Source of the DNA: Paraburkholderia nodosa DSM 21604
GTDB taxonomy: Bacteria > Pseudomonadota > Gammaproteobacteria > Burkholderiales > Burkholderiaceae
Reading direction: 5' to 3'
Assembly (NCBI RefSeq): GCF_000519185.1
Contig: NZ_JAFA01000014.1
Coordinates: 124,001 to 188,000 of the forward strand
Length of the DNA stretch: 64,000 nucleotides
Shown piece after piece: positions 25,307 to 33,261 of the stretch. Below the pieces are notes generated by a model. The model had not been told where the DNA came from and did no database searches. It saw only the letters and a program-made list of their open reading frames with translations. The position numbers were made by a program, and so were the translations under genes. Every line of letters starts with the position of its first letter. The stretch's first letter is position 1.

Positions 25307-26293
25307 ATGCTGAACACGCGCAAGCTTGGACGTGAAGGACTCGTCGTTTCGGAGATTGGGCTCGGGTGCATGGGGATGTCCTACGCGTACGGCACGCCCG
25401 ATGACGCAGAGTCGATCGCCACGATTCATCGGGCGGTCGAACTGGGTTGCACATTCCTCGATACCGCAGAGATCTATGGTCCTTTCGCCAATGAAGAACT
25501 GCTCGGACGCGCGCTAAAAGGACGTCGTCACGCGGTGACGATCGCAACGAAATTCGGCTTCAGGTTCGACAACGGGGTACGCGGTCTCGACAGCCGCCCC
25601 GAGCATATCAAGGAGGTGATCGACGCGTCGCTGGTCCGGTTGCAGACCGATCACATCGATCTGCTCTATCAGCACCGCGTGGATCCCGCCGTACCGATCG
25701 AGGACGTGGCAGGCGCGGTCAAGGACGCGATCGCCGCAGGCAAGGTTCGCTATTTCGGCTTGTCGGAAGCGAGCGTCGATACCATCCGGCGCGCCCATGC
25801 CGTGCAACCCGTCTCGGCCGTGCAAAGCGAGTATTCGCTGTTCGAGCGCGGCGTCGAAGACAAGGTGTTGCCGGCCCTGCGCGAACTGGGTATCGGCTTT
25901 GTACCCTACAGTCCGCTTGGCCGGGGCTTCCTGACCGGCAACGCCAGGCGGGCGGAGGAGCTTCCCGCCGACGACTGGCGGGCAGCCAATGATCCGCGCC
26001 TACAGGGCAGCAACTTCGATACGAACGTCAAGCTCGCAGATTTCGTCAGGACCCTTGCCGACGAGAAGTCCGTGACACCGGGCCAGCTCGCGCTTGCCTG
26101 GCTGCTCAAGCAAGGTGACGATCTGGTGCCGATCCCCGGCACCAAACGGCGCCAATACCTCGAGGAAAACGTGAACGCAGCTTCAGTTCGTCTGACGCCA
26201 GCGGATCTGGATCGCATCCGCGGTTTCCTGGCTGAGCACCAGACCGCGGGCACACGTTACCTGCCGCCCATGCTGTCGCATCTTGACCGCTAG
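25307..26293 (+). CDS. Aldo/keto reductase
   Basis: A 328-residue NADPH-dependent (beta/alpha)8 enzyme. The catalytic tetrad is intact: D52 and Y57 (FLDTAEIYG), K82 (TKFGF) and H123 (LLYQHRVD). VPIPGTKRRQYLEEN near residue 275 is the cofactor-phosphate loop. It resembles the YajO/YakC group that reduces aldehydes, pyridoxal or quinone-like substrates. A GGAGG-type ribosome site precedes the ATG. Its TAG shares the palindrome CTAG with the stop of the convergent methyltransferase gene. Confidence 0.92.
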   Translation: MLNTRKLGREGLVVSEIGLGCMGMSYAYGTPDDAESIATIHRAVELGCTFLDTAEIYGPFANEELLGRALKGRRHAVTIATKFGFRFDNGVRGLDSRPEHIKEVIDASLVRLQTDHIDLLYQHRVDPAVPIEDVAGAVKDAIAAGKVRYFGLSEASVDTIRRAHAVQPVSAVQSEYSLFERGVEDKVLPALRELGIGFVPYSPLGRGFLTGNARRAEELPADDWRAANDPRLQGSNFDTNVKLADFVRTLADEKSVTPGQLALAWLLKQGDDLVPIPGTKRRQYLEENVNAASVRLTPADLDRIRGFLAEHQTAGTRYLPPMLSHLDR

Positions 26294-27339
26294 CGGACGC
26301 CAATAAGCATCGAGTTTTGCCCGCCCAGCGGTTCGGCTCTAATCTCCCGAAAGCCCGCCTCGGTCATCCATTCACGGCACTGCCCGGCGGTATAGTCGAA
26401 ACCGCCGGGCGTCTCGATCAGCATGTTCAGACTCATCAGCAAGCCAAACGCATTGTGCCTGCGCCCGTCGTCGATCATCGCGTCGTAGACGATCAGACAT
26501 CCGCCGGCGGGCAACGCCTGATAACTCCTCGCGAGCAGTTCGCGCTTCTGTTCGAGATTCCAGTCGTGGAGAATGTGTCCCATCACCATGACGTCGGCTG
26601 AAGGCATGGCGTCCTTGAAGAAGTCGCCCGGATGAAAGTGGATTCGCTCCTGCAGCGCGTTCGCCGCGATGTAGTCGTTGAATACGGGAGCGACCGCGGG
26701 CAGATCGAACCCAATTCCCGCAAGATGCTCGTGTGCACGTGCGATCTCCGCCACCAGAGCACCCTGCGCGGTGCCGACGTCGACGACCGAGCGATAGTTC
26801 TGCCAGGGAAATTTTTGCGCAATCTCCTTTGCCAGTTCCAGGCTGACACCCGTCATTGCGCCCAGAAACTCACGGAGCCCCCGTTCGTCACGATAGATTG
26901 CCTCGAACGGGTCACCGCCCTGTTTTGCTTCGTTCTGCGGCAGCCCCGTGCGCAGTGCTTCGGTCAGCGAACCCCAGAAGGGGTATAGGCGGTTGTTAGC
27001 CATGCCCAGCAATCCGGCGATACAACCCGGCTTGGTTCTGTCGAGAAATGCGCCGGCCTCAGCGGTATTGCGGTATAGGCCGTCGTCTCGATCCAGGACC
27101 CCCAGCGCAACCAGAGCATCGAGAAAGTCGTATGCCGATCGCGGATGCAACTGCAGTTGCTCCATCAGTTGTGTTGCTGTGCGCGGGCCTCTGCCCAGAA
27201 CGGTGAACAGGTCGAGCTCGACCGCGGATAGCAGCGCCTTCGAGGCCCAGAAACCCATGGCCAACTGAAGCAGCTTTTGCGGAGAAGCGGCGGATGCATT
27301 CCCGCTTTCAGACGTCAAGGTGCTCGATTGCGTTTCCAT
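26290..27339 (-). CDS. SAM-dependent O-methyltransferase family protein
   Basis: A 349-residue two-domain enzyme. An N-terminal winged-helix dimerisation domain (LLQLAMGFWASKALLSAVELDLFTVLGRGPRTATQLMEQL, residues 24-63) precedes a Rossmann-like methyltransferase domain with VVDVGTAQGALVAEIA near 187, GDFFKDAMPSADVMVMGHILHDW near 240 and a final SMLIGVR strand. The motif-I residues DVGTAQG differ from the usual DVGGGxG. The substrate is not predictable. It is convergent with the aldo/keto reductase. Confidence 0.87.
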   Translation of the reverse strand: METQSSTLTSESGNASAASPQKLLQLAMGFWASKALLSAVELDLFTVLGRGPRTATQLMEQLQLHPRSAYDFLDALVALGVLDRDDGLYRNTAEAGAFLDRTKPGCIAGLLGMANNRLYPFWGSLTEALRTGLPQNEAKQGGDPFEAIYRDERGLREFLGAMTGVSLELAKEIAQKFPWQNYRSVVDVGTAQGALVAEIARAHEHLAGIGFDLPAVAPVFNDYIAANALQERIHFHPGDFFKDAMPSADVMVMGHILHDWNLEQKRELLARSYQALPAGGCLIVYDAMIDDGRRHNAFGLLMSLNMLIETPGGFDYTAGQCREWMTEAGFREIRAEPLGGQNSMLIGVR

Positions 27340-27451
27340 TGTCTCGTTTCCTTTCGCAGAGATACCAAGGTTTTCGATGGTTTGCTTTGCTACGCGAATC
27401 TACTTTGCGTCAATAGAACACCTTGCGGACGAAGACTATTCCGCGCCTGCC

Positions 27452-28171
27452 TCAGATTCCAGACGCTGTGCGCTTTCCTGCATCGTCCTGGTAGGCGCGT
27501 CCTGTAGATATCCGCCTTTCGGTAATGGCTTGCGCCCGTTCGGTCACCGTTGCCAGGATGTGCGCCGGTGCCGTTTCCGGGGAACCGGACTGGAATGGTG
27601 GCTTCGGGTCATAGGCCATATACAGTTGCAGTTCCTGGGCGACCGTCTCTCCCCGCAGCAGCGAGACCACGATCAAGGAGCCATCGATTCCCGACGTCAC
27701 GCCACCCGCGCTGATCAGTTGCCCGTCGATCACCACACGCTCGCCACTGGGAATCGCGCCATAGAGCGGGAGGACGTCCATTGCCGTCCAGTGCGTCGTG
27801 GCATGCTTGCCATGCAGCAGGCCAGCCGCACCGCAGAGCAGCGCGCCGGTACAAACCGAATAGACGTAGCGCGCGCCCGCTGCCTGATTGCGGATGAACG
27901 ACAGAACGATTTCGTCGTGCATCAACGCCGCCTGGCCGTGTCCGCCCGGCACGAGGAGGACATCGAGCTGCGGCGCCTCTTCGAACGTGGTGTCGGCGAG
28001 CAGCTGCATGCCAGCCAGATCGCGAACCGGGTTCTTGTCCTTCCAGAGCGTGATGAACGACGAATTGGGCACTCGCGCCAGCGCTTCGAAAGGTCCGGTG
28101 AAGTCGCACTGGTCCATGTCCGGGAAAATAATCCCGCCGATCTTCAGGTGAACGTGCAGAGGAACAGTCAT
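27452..28171 (-). CDS. DJ-1/PfpI family protein, cyclohexyl-isocyanide hydratase type
   Basis: A 239-residue enzyme of the class I glutamine-amidotransferase-like fold. D23 (DQCDFTGPFEA) and the nucleophile-elbow C107 (SVCTGALLCGAAGLL) correspond to the catalytic Asp and Cys of isonitrile hydratase InhA, and ATTHWTAMD and GGVTSGIDGSL follow as in that subfamily. The C-terminal 40 residues are polar and extra. It lies 101 bp downstream of the AhpD-like gene in the same direction. Isonitrile hydration is possible; other thiol hydrolases of this fold cannot be excluded. Confidence 0.85.
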   Translation of the reverse strand: MTVPLHVHLKIGGIIFPDMDQCDFTGPFEALARVPNSSFITLWKDKNPVRDLAGMQLLADTTFEEAPQLDVLLVPGGHGQAALMHDEIVLSFIRNQAAGARYVYSVCTGALLCGAAGLLHGKHATTHWTAMDVLPLYGAIPSGERVVIDGQLISAGGVTSGIDGSLIVVSLLRGETVAQELQLYMAYDPKPPFQSGSPETAPAHILATVTERAQAITERRISTGRAYQDDAGKRTASGI

Positions 28172-28272
28172 AGCCGTCTCCTTAGAAAACGCAGAACGTC
28201 AAGGGTGACCAGCGAGGAGGCGGACCGTCGACTGCCGCCCCCTCACTGGGTACATCAGCACATAGTGCGTGC

Positions 28273-28821
28273 TTAGGCCTGCCAGGCGTATTGCTGGAAC
28301 ATCTCCTCGAGCGGCGGGTTGGCGACGCTGCCGGTATAGTTCGTCATCGTCGACGCAGCGACAACCAGGATGACGTCCAGCACCAGAGCCGGGGCGAAAC
28401 CGGCGGCCGTGAAGGACGCGACGTCCTGATCGTCGAGACCGCCACGCTTGTCGATCAACGTGCGTGCGAGATGCGAAAGCGCCGCGAGCTTCTCGTCGGC
28501 CGGCAGACGGCCGGCGCGAATGGCATTCACATCGGCTTCGCTGAGCCCTTCCTTGAGTCCGAGGAAGGTGTGGAAGGCGACGGCCCAGGTGCTGCCATTG
28601 GTGACGGCATTCGTGAGCAACAGGGTCTGAACCTGTGCCTCCGTAAAATTGCCGCCGTGGACCTGCTGAAACACGCCGGTCAGGCCGTTGATCAGCTTCG
28701 GCGAACCGGCAATTGCGCCTGCAATGTTGGGAACCATACCGAACGCTTCAGCAAGACCTCGAAAGGCCGGTTTCGAACCTTCCGGTGCCGTTTCGAGTGT
28801 ATATACGGGGAAGTTAGCCAT
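28273..28821 (-). CDS. Carboxymuconolactone decarboxylase/AhpD-like protein lacking the CxxC
   Basis: A 182-residue all-helical protein of the CMD/AhpD family. Family members normally show a redox motif GCxYCxxxH; here the same helix reads NGSTWAVAFHTFLG (near residue 78), so both cysteines are replaced while the histidine remains. Peroxidase or disulfide-reductase chemistry is therefore unlikely. AAGGA precedes the start at 28821. It is probably co-transcribed with the DJ-1 family gene downstream. Confidence 0.83.
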   Translation of the reverse strand: MANFPVYTLETAPEGSKPAFRGLAEAFGMVPNIAGAIAGSPKLINGLTGVFQQVHGGNFTEAQVQTLLLTNAVTNGSTWAVAFHTFLGLKEGLSEADVNAIRAGRLPADEKLAALSHLARTLIDKRGGLDDQDVASFTAAGFAPALVLDVILVVAASTMTNYTGSVANPPLEEMFQQYAWQA

Positions 28822-28987
28822 GATATTTCCTTGGGAGTTGGGCGCATGCATCAAGAGGCGATGACACGACAAGCAAAGCGTAGTGATGCGCCGCAGCCTC
28901 GCCAATTACATGGCGTGTAATAGAAAAGAGTCGTTCAGCATCCGGCGAAGACAACCGCGCCTGCACGCAAAAACGGAGAATCGAATA

Positions 28988-29749
28988 ATGCACCATCTCG
29001 GCATTGCGGTCATTGTGTTTGCATGCGTGTTGAGTAGCGCCTTGCTCGGCCTGTATCTGCACACCATGCTGCCGGCGCACCATCTCAGCGACGAATCGGT
29101 CAGCGTCATTAAGCTGACGATTGGATTGATAGCCACCATGGCCGCATTGGTGCTCGGGCTGCTGATCTCGTCGGCGAAAAACTCATTCGATGCCGCGAAC
29201 GCCGCGGTCGTACGCGACGCCACCGAGATCATTCTGCTCGATCGCACACTGGCCCAATATGGTCCAGACACGCAGGAGATCCGGGCCTTGCTGAAGCAGA
29301 GCGTCGCCACAGGCCTCCAGAAGATCAGCTCCGGCGATCCGGGTCAGCTGGCAAGCATGCGTAGCCCCGAGGAACTTAAACGCGGGGAATATATTCAACG
29401 CCGGCTGGCGGAACTGTCGCCGAACAGCGAAACGCAACGCCGGCTGCAGGCGCGCGCCATCCAGATCGCGGGCGAAGTGCTGGCGATGCGCGAGCTTGCG
29501 CTGCTGCAGGCGGCAGGCTCGACCCCGATGCCGCTACTGCTAACGCTCGTGTTGTGGCTGTGCATCATCTTCGGCTCGTTTGGGCTGTTCACCTCACCCA
29601 ACACGACGGTCGTCATCACGTTCTTTATGGGCGCGATATCCACCTCCATCGCCATTTTTCTGATCCTGGAAATGAATACGCCGCTCGGCGGAATCGTCGC
29701 CGTCTCCCTCGCGCCCGTGCATGAGGCGCTCTCCATACTTGGACAGTAG
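28988..29749 (+). CDS. DUF4239 (bestrophin-like) membrane protein
   Basis: A 253-residue protein with two N-terminal membrane helices (residues 5-25 and 42-60), a cytoplasmic helical region (about 65-175) and two C-terminal helices (LLLTLVLWLCIIFGSFGLF and VVITFFMGAISTSIAIFLI). This matches DUF4239, a family distantly related to bestrophin channels. The function is unknown. It is monocistronic, with a terminator about 70 bp after the stop. Confidence 0.8.
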   Translation: MHHLGIAVIVFACVLSSALLGLYLHTMLPAHHLSDESVSVIKLTIGLIATMAALVLGLLISSAKNSFDAANAAVVRDATEIILLDRTLAQYGPDTQEIRALLKQSVATGLQKISSGDPGQLASMRSPEELKRGEYIQRRLAELSPNSETQRRLQARAIQIAGEVLAMRELALLQAAGSTPMPLLLTLVLWLCIIFGSFGLFTSPNTTVVITFFMGAISTSIAIFLILEMNTPLGGIVAVSLAPVHEALSILGQ

Positions 29750-29802
29750 TCGTAGCGGTCCCGCGTAGAAGTTTTGCCGCCGCGAACGACATCGGGCGCT
29801 AG

Positions 29803-29828
29803 TTCGTTCGATTGGGCATTCCGGTTAC
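29803..29828 (-). promoter_or_regulatory. Second GTAACC-N16-CGAA motif, minus strand
   Basis: On the minus strand GTAACC (29828-29823) is followed by 16 bp and CGAA (29806-29803). It would direct transcription leftwards, antisense to the DUF4239 gene. It overlaps the terminator stem and may be a chance match, but it lies only 100 bp from the identical plus-strand motif. Confidence 0.3.
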
Positions 29829-29847
29829 AGCCGGAAGTGCTTTTTTT
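29816..29847 (+). terminator. Rho-independent terminator after the DUF4239 gene
   Basis: GCATTCCGG (29816-29824) pairs with CCGGAAGTGC (29831-29840) with one bulged base, and seven T residues follow at 29841-29847. Confidence 0.7.
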
Positions 29848-29928
29848 GCTCGGGAAAGCGCTTTGCAGCGCTTGCGAGCGTCCTGCCCCCTCTCCCTTCG
29901 AAATGCCACGCAAAAAAAATCGATCGGT

Positions 29929-29954
29929 GTAACCGGCGTCCAGCCTCGCGCGAA
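29929..29954 (+). promoter_or_regulatory. ECF sigma (SigF-type) promoter of the bufferin operon
   Basis: GTAACC (29929-29934), exactly 16 bp, then CGAA (29951-29954), 55 bp before the precursor start. This equals the Caulobacter sigma-F promoter consensus as I recall it (GTAACC-N16-CGAA). That sigma factor controls a homologous DUF2282/DUF692/DUF2063 operon and is held by the anti-sigma NrsF, which is also encoded in this operon. Confidence 0.65.
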
Positions 29955-30008
29955 TTAGCTGGTGTATCCGCAATGGGTACCTCTCATCTCAATTACTGGA
30001 GAACGTCC

Positions 30009-30320
30009 ATGTCCGCCAAGACCACTGTTAGTTCCGCTCTGCTCGCAGGTGCCGTTGCCAGCCTGCTGGCTTCAGTCGCTCATGCCGCGCCGCTCACGAA
30101 GGAAGAAGTGAGTGCCGCCGTCGCCGCTCACAAGGAAAAGTGCTTCGGGGTCGCGCTGAAGGGGCAAAACGACTGCGCCGCCGGTCCCGGCACGACCTGT
30201 CAGGGTACGTCGACGATGGACTTCCAGGGCAACTCGTGGAAGTTCGTTCAGGGTGGCACCTGCGCGAGCATCGTCGTGCCGGGCGGTGGACACGGCTCGC
30301 TCACGCCGATCAAGTCCTGA
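30009..30320 (+). CDS. bufA: Bufferin-type RiPP precursor (DUF2282)
   Basis: A 103-residue exported precursor. A Sec signal of about 26 residues ends AHA, then the mature region holds four cysteines at positions 45, 56, 64 and 85 in the family pattern EKCFGVALKGQNDCAAGPG, TTCQG and GGTCAS. In bufferins, conserved cysteines are modified by the MNIO enzyme (to thiooxazoles) and the product binds copper in the periplasm. The next two genes encode that enzyme and its partner. The start at 30009 is preceded by GGAG. Assignment to the copper-binding BufA1 group is from family and gene order; the metal is not readable here. Confidence 0.88.
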   Translation: MSAKTTVSSALLAGAVASLLASVAHAAPLTKEEVSAAVAAHKEKCFGVALKGQNDCAAGPGTTCQGTSTMDFQGNSWKFVQGGTCASIVVPGGGHGSLTPIKS

Positions 30321-30351
30321 TCGCGAGAACGACGAAAGAGAGGGGACGATC

Positions 30352-31293
30352 ATGAACGCTTCCATCCAATCAGCGGCAAGGTCTGGCCGTCCCCTTCGCA
30401 CGGCGCACGGCGGGGCCGCGCTCGCGGGCACGAGCTTCAAGCATGAGCATCTCGCGGCGATCCTCGAACACGGACTGCAGGACGGATTTTTCGAGGTGCA
30501 CGCCGAGAACTATATGGGCGCAGGCGGGCCGCCGCACCGCGCGTTGAGTGCGATCCGCGAGCGCTATCCAGTCTCGCTGCACGGTGTGTGCATGTCGATC
30601 GGTGGACCGGACAGGCTCGACGCCCGCCACCTCGCGCGCTTTAGCGCGCTGGTCGCGCGCTATGAACCCGCACTCGTTTCCGAACACCTCGCGTGGTCCT
30701 CGCACGGCGGCACGTTCTTTAACGATCTGCTGCCACTGCCTTACACGAAGGCGACGCTCGATAAGGTCTGCGAACACATCGATCAGATGCAGGAAGCCAT
30801 TGGACGTCCGATGCTGCTCGAGAATCCGTCGACGTACGTGGCCTTCGCGGCGTCGACGATGAGCGAAACGGAATTCATCCGCGCGGTCGCGCAGCGCACT
30901 GGCTGCGGGCTGCTGCTCGACGTCAACAATGTGTTCGTTTCGGCGACCAATCACGGTTATCCGGCACGCGCTTATCTCGCGGATTTTCCTCTCGAACACG
31001 TCGGCGAGATTCACCTGGCCGGCCACAGCGAGCAGCACGACGACGAGCACGCGCCGCTGCTCATCGACAGCCACGACCGCGCCGTCGCCGATCCGGTATG
31101 GGCGCTCTACCGCGAAGTGATCGCGCGAACCGGGCCGATACCGACGCTGATCGAGTGGGACAGCCAGTTGCCTGCGTGGCCCGAACTGCGCGCACAAGCA
31201 TTGGCGGCCCGGCGCATTGTCGCCGAACTTTCCAGCAACAATGCATCGGAGTCCGATATATATCACCCGGAGCGTGCCGCCCATGAAGCCTGA
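30352..31293 (+). CDS. bufB: MNIO (DUF692) multinuclear non-heme iron oxidative enzyme
   Basis: A 313-residue TIM-barrel enzyme of the DUF692 family, relatives of MbnB. The metal-binding blocks appear in order: FFEVHAENYM near residue 50, SLHGVCMSIGG near 76, VSEHLAWS near 104, LLENPSTYV near 142, LLLDVNNVFVSATNHG near 186, EIHLAGHS near 219, LIDSHDRAV near 240 and LIEWDSQLP near 265. It should install the oxidative cysteine modification on the DUF2282 peptide. ATG 30352 follows GGGGACG. The gene starts 31 bp after the precursor and overlaps the partner gene by 11 bp. Confidence 0.92.
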   Translation: MNASIQSAARSGRPLRTAHGGAALAGTSFKHEHLAAILEHGLQDGFFEVHAENYMGAGGPPHRALSAIRERYPVSLHGVCMSIGGPDRLDARHLARFSALVARYEPALVSEHLAWSSHGGTFFNDLLPLPYTKATLDKVCEHIDQMQEAIGRPMLLENPSTYVAFAASTMSETEFIRAVAQRTGCGLLLDVNNVFVSATNHGYPARAYLADFPLEHVGEIHLAGHSEQHDDEHAPLLIDSHDRAVADPVWALYREVIARTGPIPTLIEWDSQLPAWPELRAQALAARRIVAELSSNNASESDIYHPERAAHEA

Positions 31294-32062
31294 GCAATTC
31301 ACGAGCGACTACGCGACGGCCTTCGCGCCGGGACTGACGAACCCCGAACTCGCAGCGCCGAACGGTGTCGTGGCTGCGCACGGCAAGGGCGTCGTCAAGC
31401 GCTACAACGTCTATCGCAACAACGTCACCGTTAGCCTCATCGACGCGCTGGCCGCAATCTATCCCGCCGTGCAGCGCATCACGGGCGTCGAGTTCTTCCG
31501 CGCGATGGCACGCTTTCACGTACGCGCCACGCCGCCGGCATCGCCGCTACTGTTCGAGTACGGACGCGATTTTCCGTCGTTCATCGAAACCTGGGAGTAC
31601 GCACGTGACATGCCATGGCTTGCGGATACGGCACGCATCGAGCGCGCGTGGCTCGACGCCTGGCACGCCGGGGACGCCGCACCGCTTGCGGCCGACGCAT
31701 TCGCGGGCATCGACGCGGATTCGCTCGCGCAGGTGCGCTTTGTCCCGCATCCGGCCGCTCGCATCGTGCGCTCGCGCTACCCGGCCGTCGCGATCTTCGC
31801 GATGAACCGGGCGCCCGGCCCCGTCACCCCGCTGCATTCGAACGATGCAGAAGACGCGCTCGTCACGCGGCCCGAATACGACGTGATTGTCTCGCGCCTG
31901 CCTGCAGGCGGCGCGGCGTTTCTGCTCGCACTCATCGAGGGCATGCCGCTCGGCACCGCCGCGCAGGCAGCCTTCGAGGAGAGCGACACCTTTGACCTGC
32001 CGGCCAGCCTGGCCGCGATGATTTCGGCTGGCGTGTTTGCCGCCATTCAACCAGGAGCGTAA
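31283..32062 (+). CDS. bufC: DUF2063 RiPP partner protein
   Basis: A 259-residue cytoplasmic protein. The N-terminal DUF2063 domain has KRYNVYRNNVTVSLIDALAAIYPAVQRITG (about residues 39-68) and the EYGRDFPSFIE helix; a beta-rich C-terminal domain follows. DUF2063 proteins act with MNIO enzymes, probably recruiting the precursor peptide. The start lies inside the end of bufB, 11 bp before its stop ends, indicating coupled translation. Confidence 0.9.
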   Translation: MKPEQFTSDYATAFAPGLTNPELAAPNGVVAAHGKGVVKRYNVYRNNVTVSLIDALAAIYPAVQRITGVEFFRAMARFHVRATPPASPLLFEYGRDFPSFIETWEYARDMPWLADTARIERAWLDAWHAGDAAPLAADAFAGIDADSLAQVRFVPHPAARIVRSRYPAVAIFAMNRAPGPVTPLHSNDAEDALVTRPEYDVIVSRLPAGGAAFLLALIEGMPLGTAAQAAFEESDTFDLPASLAAMISAGVFAAIQPGA

Positions 32063-32067
32063 CCATC

Positions 32068-32571
32068 ATGCAAACTCAACAGGACTCCAGACCGTCTTTC
32101 GCGGGCAACGTCGCTCGCGCGATCGGCTGCGCCCGGCGCTTCATCGAGCGGCTCGCACAACCGTCGTTCGTGCAGCTCGTGCTGCGCCTTGCGCTGGCCG
32201 TGCCTTTCTGGAAATCGGGCATTCTCAAGTGGCACGGTTTCCTGCAGCTCAACGACACGGCCATCGATCTCTTCACCGACGAATTCAAGCTCCACCTGCC
32301 CGGCGGCCCGTATCCGTTTCCGGCGCCGGCCCTCTTCGCGTTCCTCTCCGCGTGCGGCGAGGTCGGCTTCCCGGTGCTGCTCGTGCTCGGGTTCGGCACG
32401 CGCTTCGCGGCCGCCGGATTGCTGCTGATGACCTGCATCATCGAGCTGACGGTGCCGGACGGCTGGCCGATCCACATCACGTGGGCCGCCATGGCGCTCG
32501 GCATCGCCGCCTGGGGCCCCGGCGTGATATCGATCGACTACCTGCTCGGAGACCGCGCGTACCGGTCATGA
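32068..32571 (+). CDS. DoxX family membrane protein
   Basis: A 167-residue, four-helix inner-membrane protein of the DoxX family, with VLRLALAVPFWKSGILKW in helix 1 and GEVGFPVLLVLGFGTRFAA in helix 3. DoxX proteins often accompany bufferin and DUF2282 operons and are thought to couple to the quinone pool or redox homeostasis. It starts 5 bp after the bufC stop with AGGAG upstream and overlaps the NrsF start by 4 bp. Confidence 0.87.
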   Translation: MQTQQDSRPSFAGNVARAIGCARRFIERLAQPSFVQLVLRLALAVPFWKSGILKWHGFLQLNDTAIDLFTDEFKLHLPGGPYPFPAPALFAFLSACGEVGFPVLLVLGFGTRFAAAGLLLMTCIIELTVPDGWPIHITWAAMALGIAAWGPGVISIDYLLGDRAYRS

Positions 32572-33209
32572 AAACGCGAGAGCTGGTCACCCGGCTCGCG
32601 AGCGACGTGTCGCCCGTCGAGCGCAACGCCGTCCCGAGGCTGCTCACGCGCGCGCTGCTGTACGGCCTCGCCGGCAGCGCGGCCCTGCTGGTTGCGCTGT
32701 ACGGCGTACGCAGCGACATGCCCGAGCTGATCCTAACGACGATGTTCTGGATTCGCCTCGCGTTCCCGCTCGCGATCATCGCCGCGGCCATGGAGCTCGC
32801 CGGGCGGCTGGGCCGCCCCGGCGCACGCCTCAGGCTCGCCGGGCTCGCGGCGGCGCTGCCGGTGGCCTCCATGCTGCTCGCCGCGGGCAGCATCCTGCTG
32901 GCGACGCCGCCGGGCTACCGGCTCGAGTTGATGCTCGGCACCACATGGCGCACGACGACGGCGAACGTCGTACTGCTTTCGCTCCCCTCGCTCGCTGCAA
33001 TATTGCGCGCGATGAAGCAACTCGCGCCGACGCGGCTCGCCCTGGCCGGCGCGGGCGCGGGTCTTCTGGCCGGCGCGCAGGGATTGCTCGTCTACTCGCT
33101 CTATTGCTCGGAAATGGCGGTCCCGTTCTGGGGTGTCTGGTACGTGCTCGCAATCGTCATCACGACCGCGGCCGGCTCGGCTGTCGCGCCGCATTGTCTG
33201 CGCTGGTGA
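32568..33209 (+). CDS. nrsF: NrsF-type (DUF1109) anti-sigma factor
   Basis: A 213-residue protein. A short cytoplasmic N-terminus MKTRELVTRLASDVSPVERN is followed by six hydrophobic segments, as in NrsF/DUF1109 anti-sigma factors, which hold ECF sigma factors of the SigF group at the membrane. A pair of cysteine-type sensing residues is less evident than in Caulobacter NrsF: one cysteine sits near YSLYCSEM and one at the C-terminus (PHCLRW). Its ATG overlaps the DoxX stop. The cognate sigma gene, usually adjacent, is absent here. Confidence 0.82.
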   Translation: MKTRELVTRLASDVSPVERNAVPRLLTRALLYGLAGSAALLVALYGVRSDMPELILTTMFWIRLAFPLAIIAAAMELAGRLGRPGARLRLAGLAAALPVASMLLAAGSILLATPPGYRLELMLGTTWRTTTANVVLLSLPSLAAILRAMKQLAPTRLALAGAGAGLLAGAQGLLVYSLYCSEMAVPFWGVWYVLAIVITTAAGSAVAPHCLRW

Positions 33210-33261
33210 GATTCGCGTCGACGCCGCATGCGCCGTGATGGTTCGCTCGAAAGGGTGCCGT

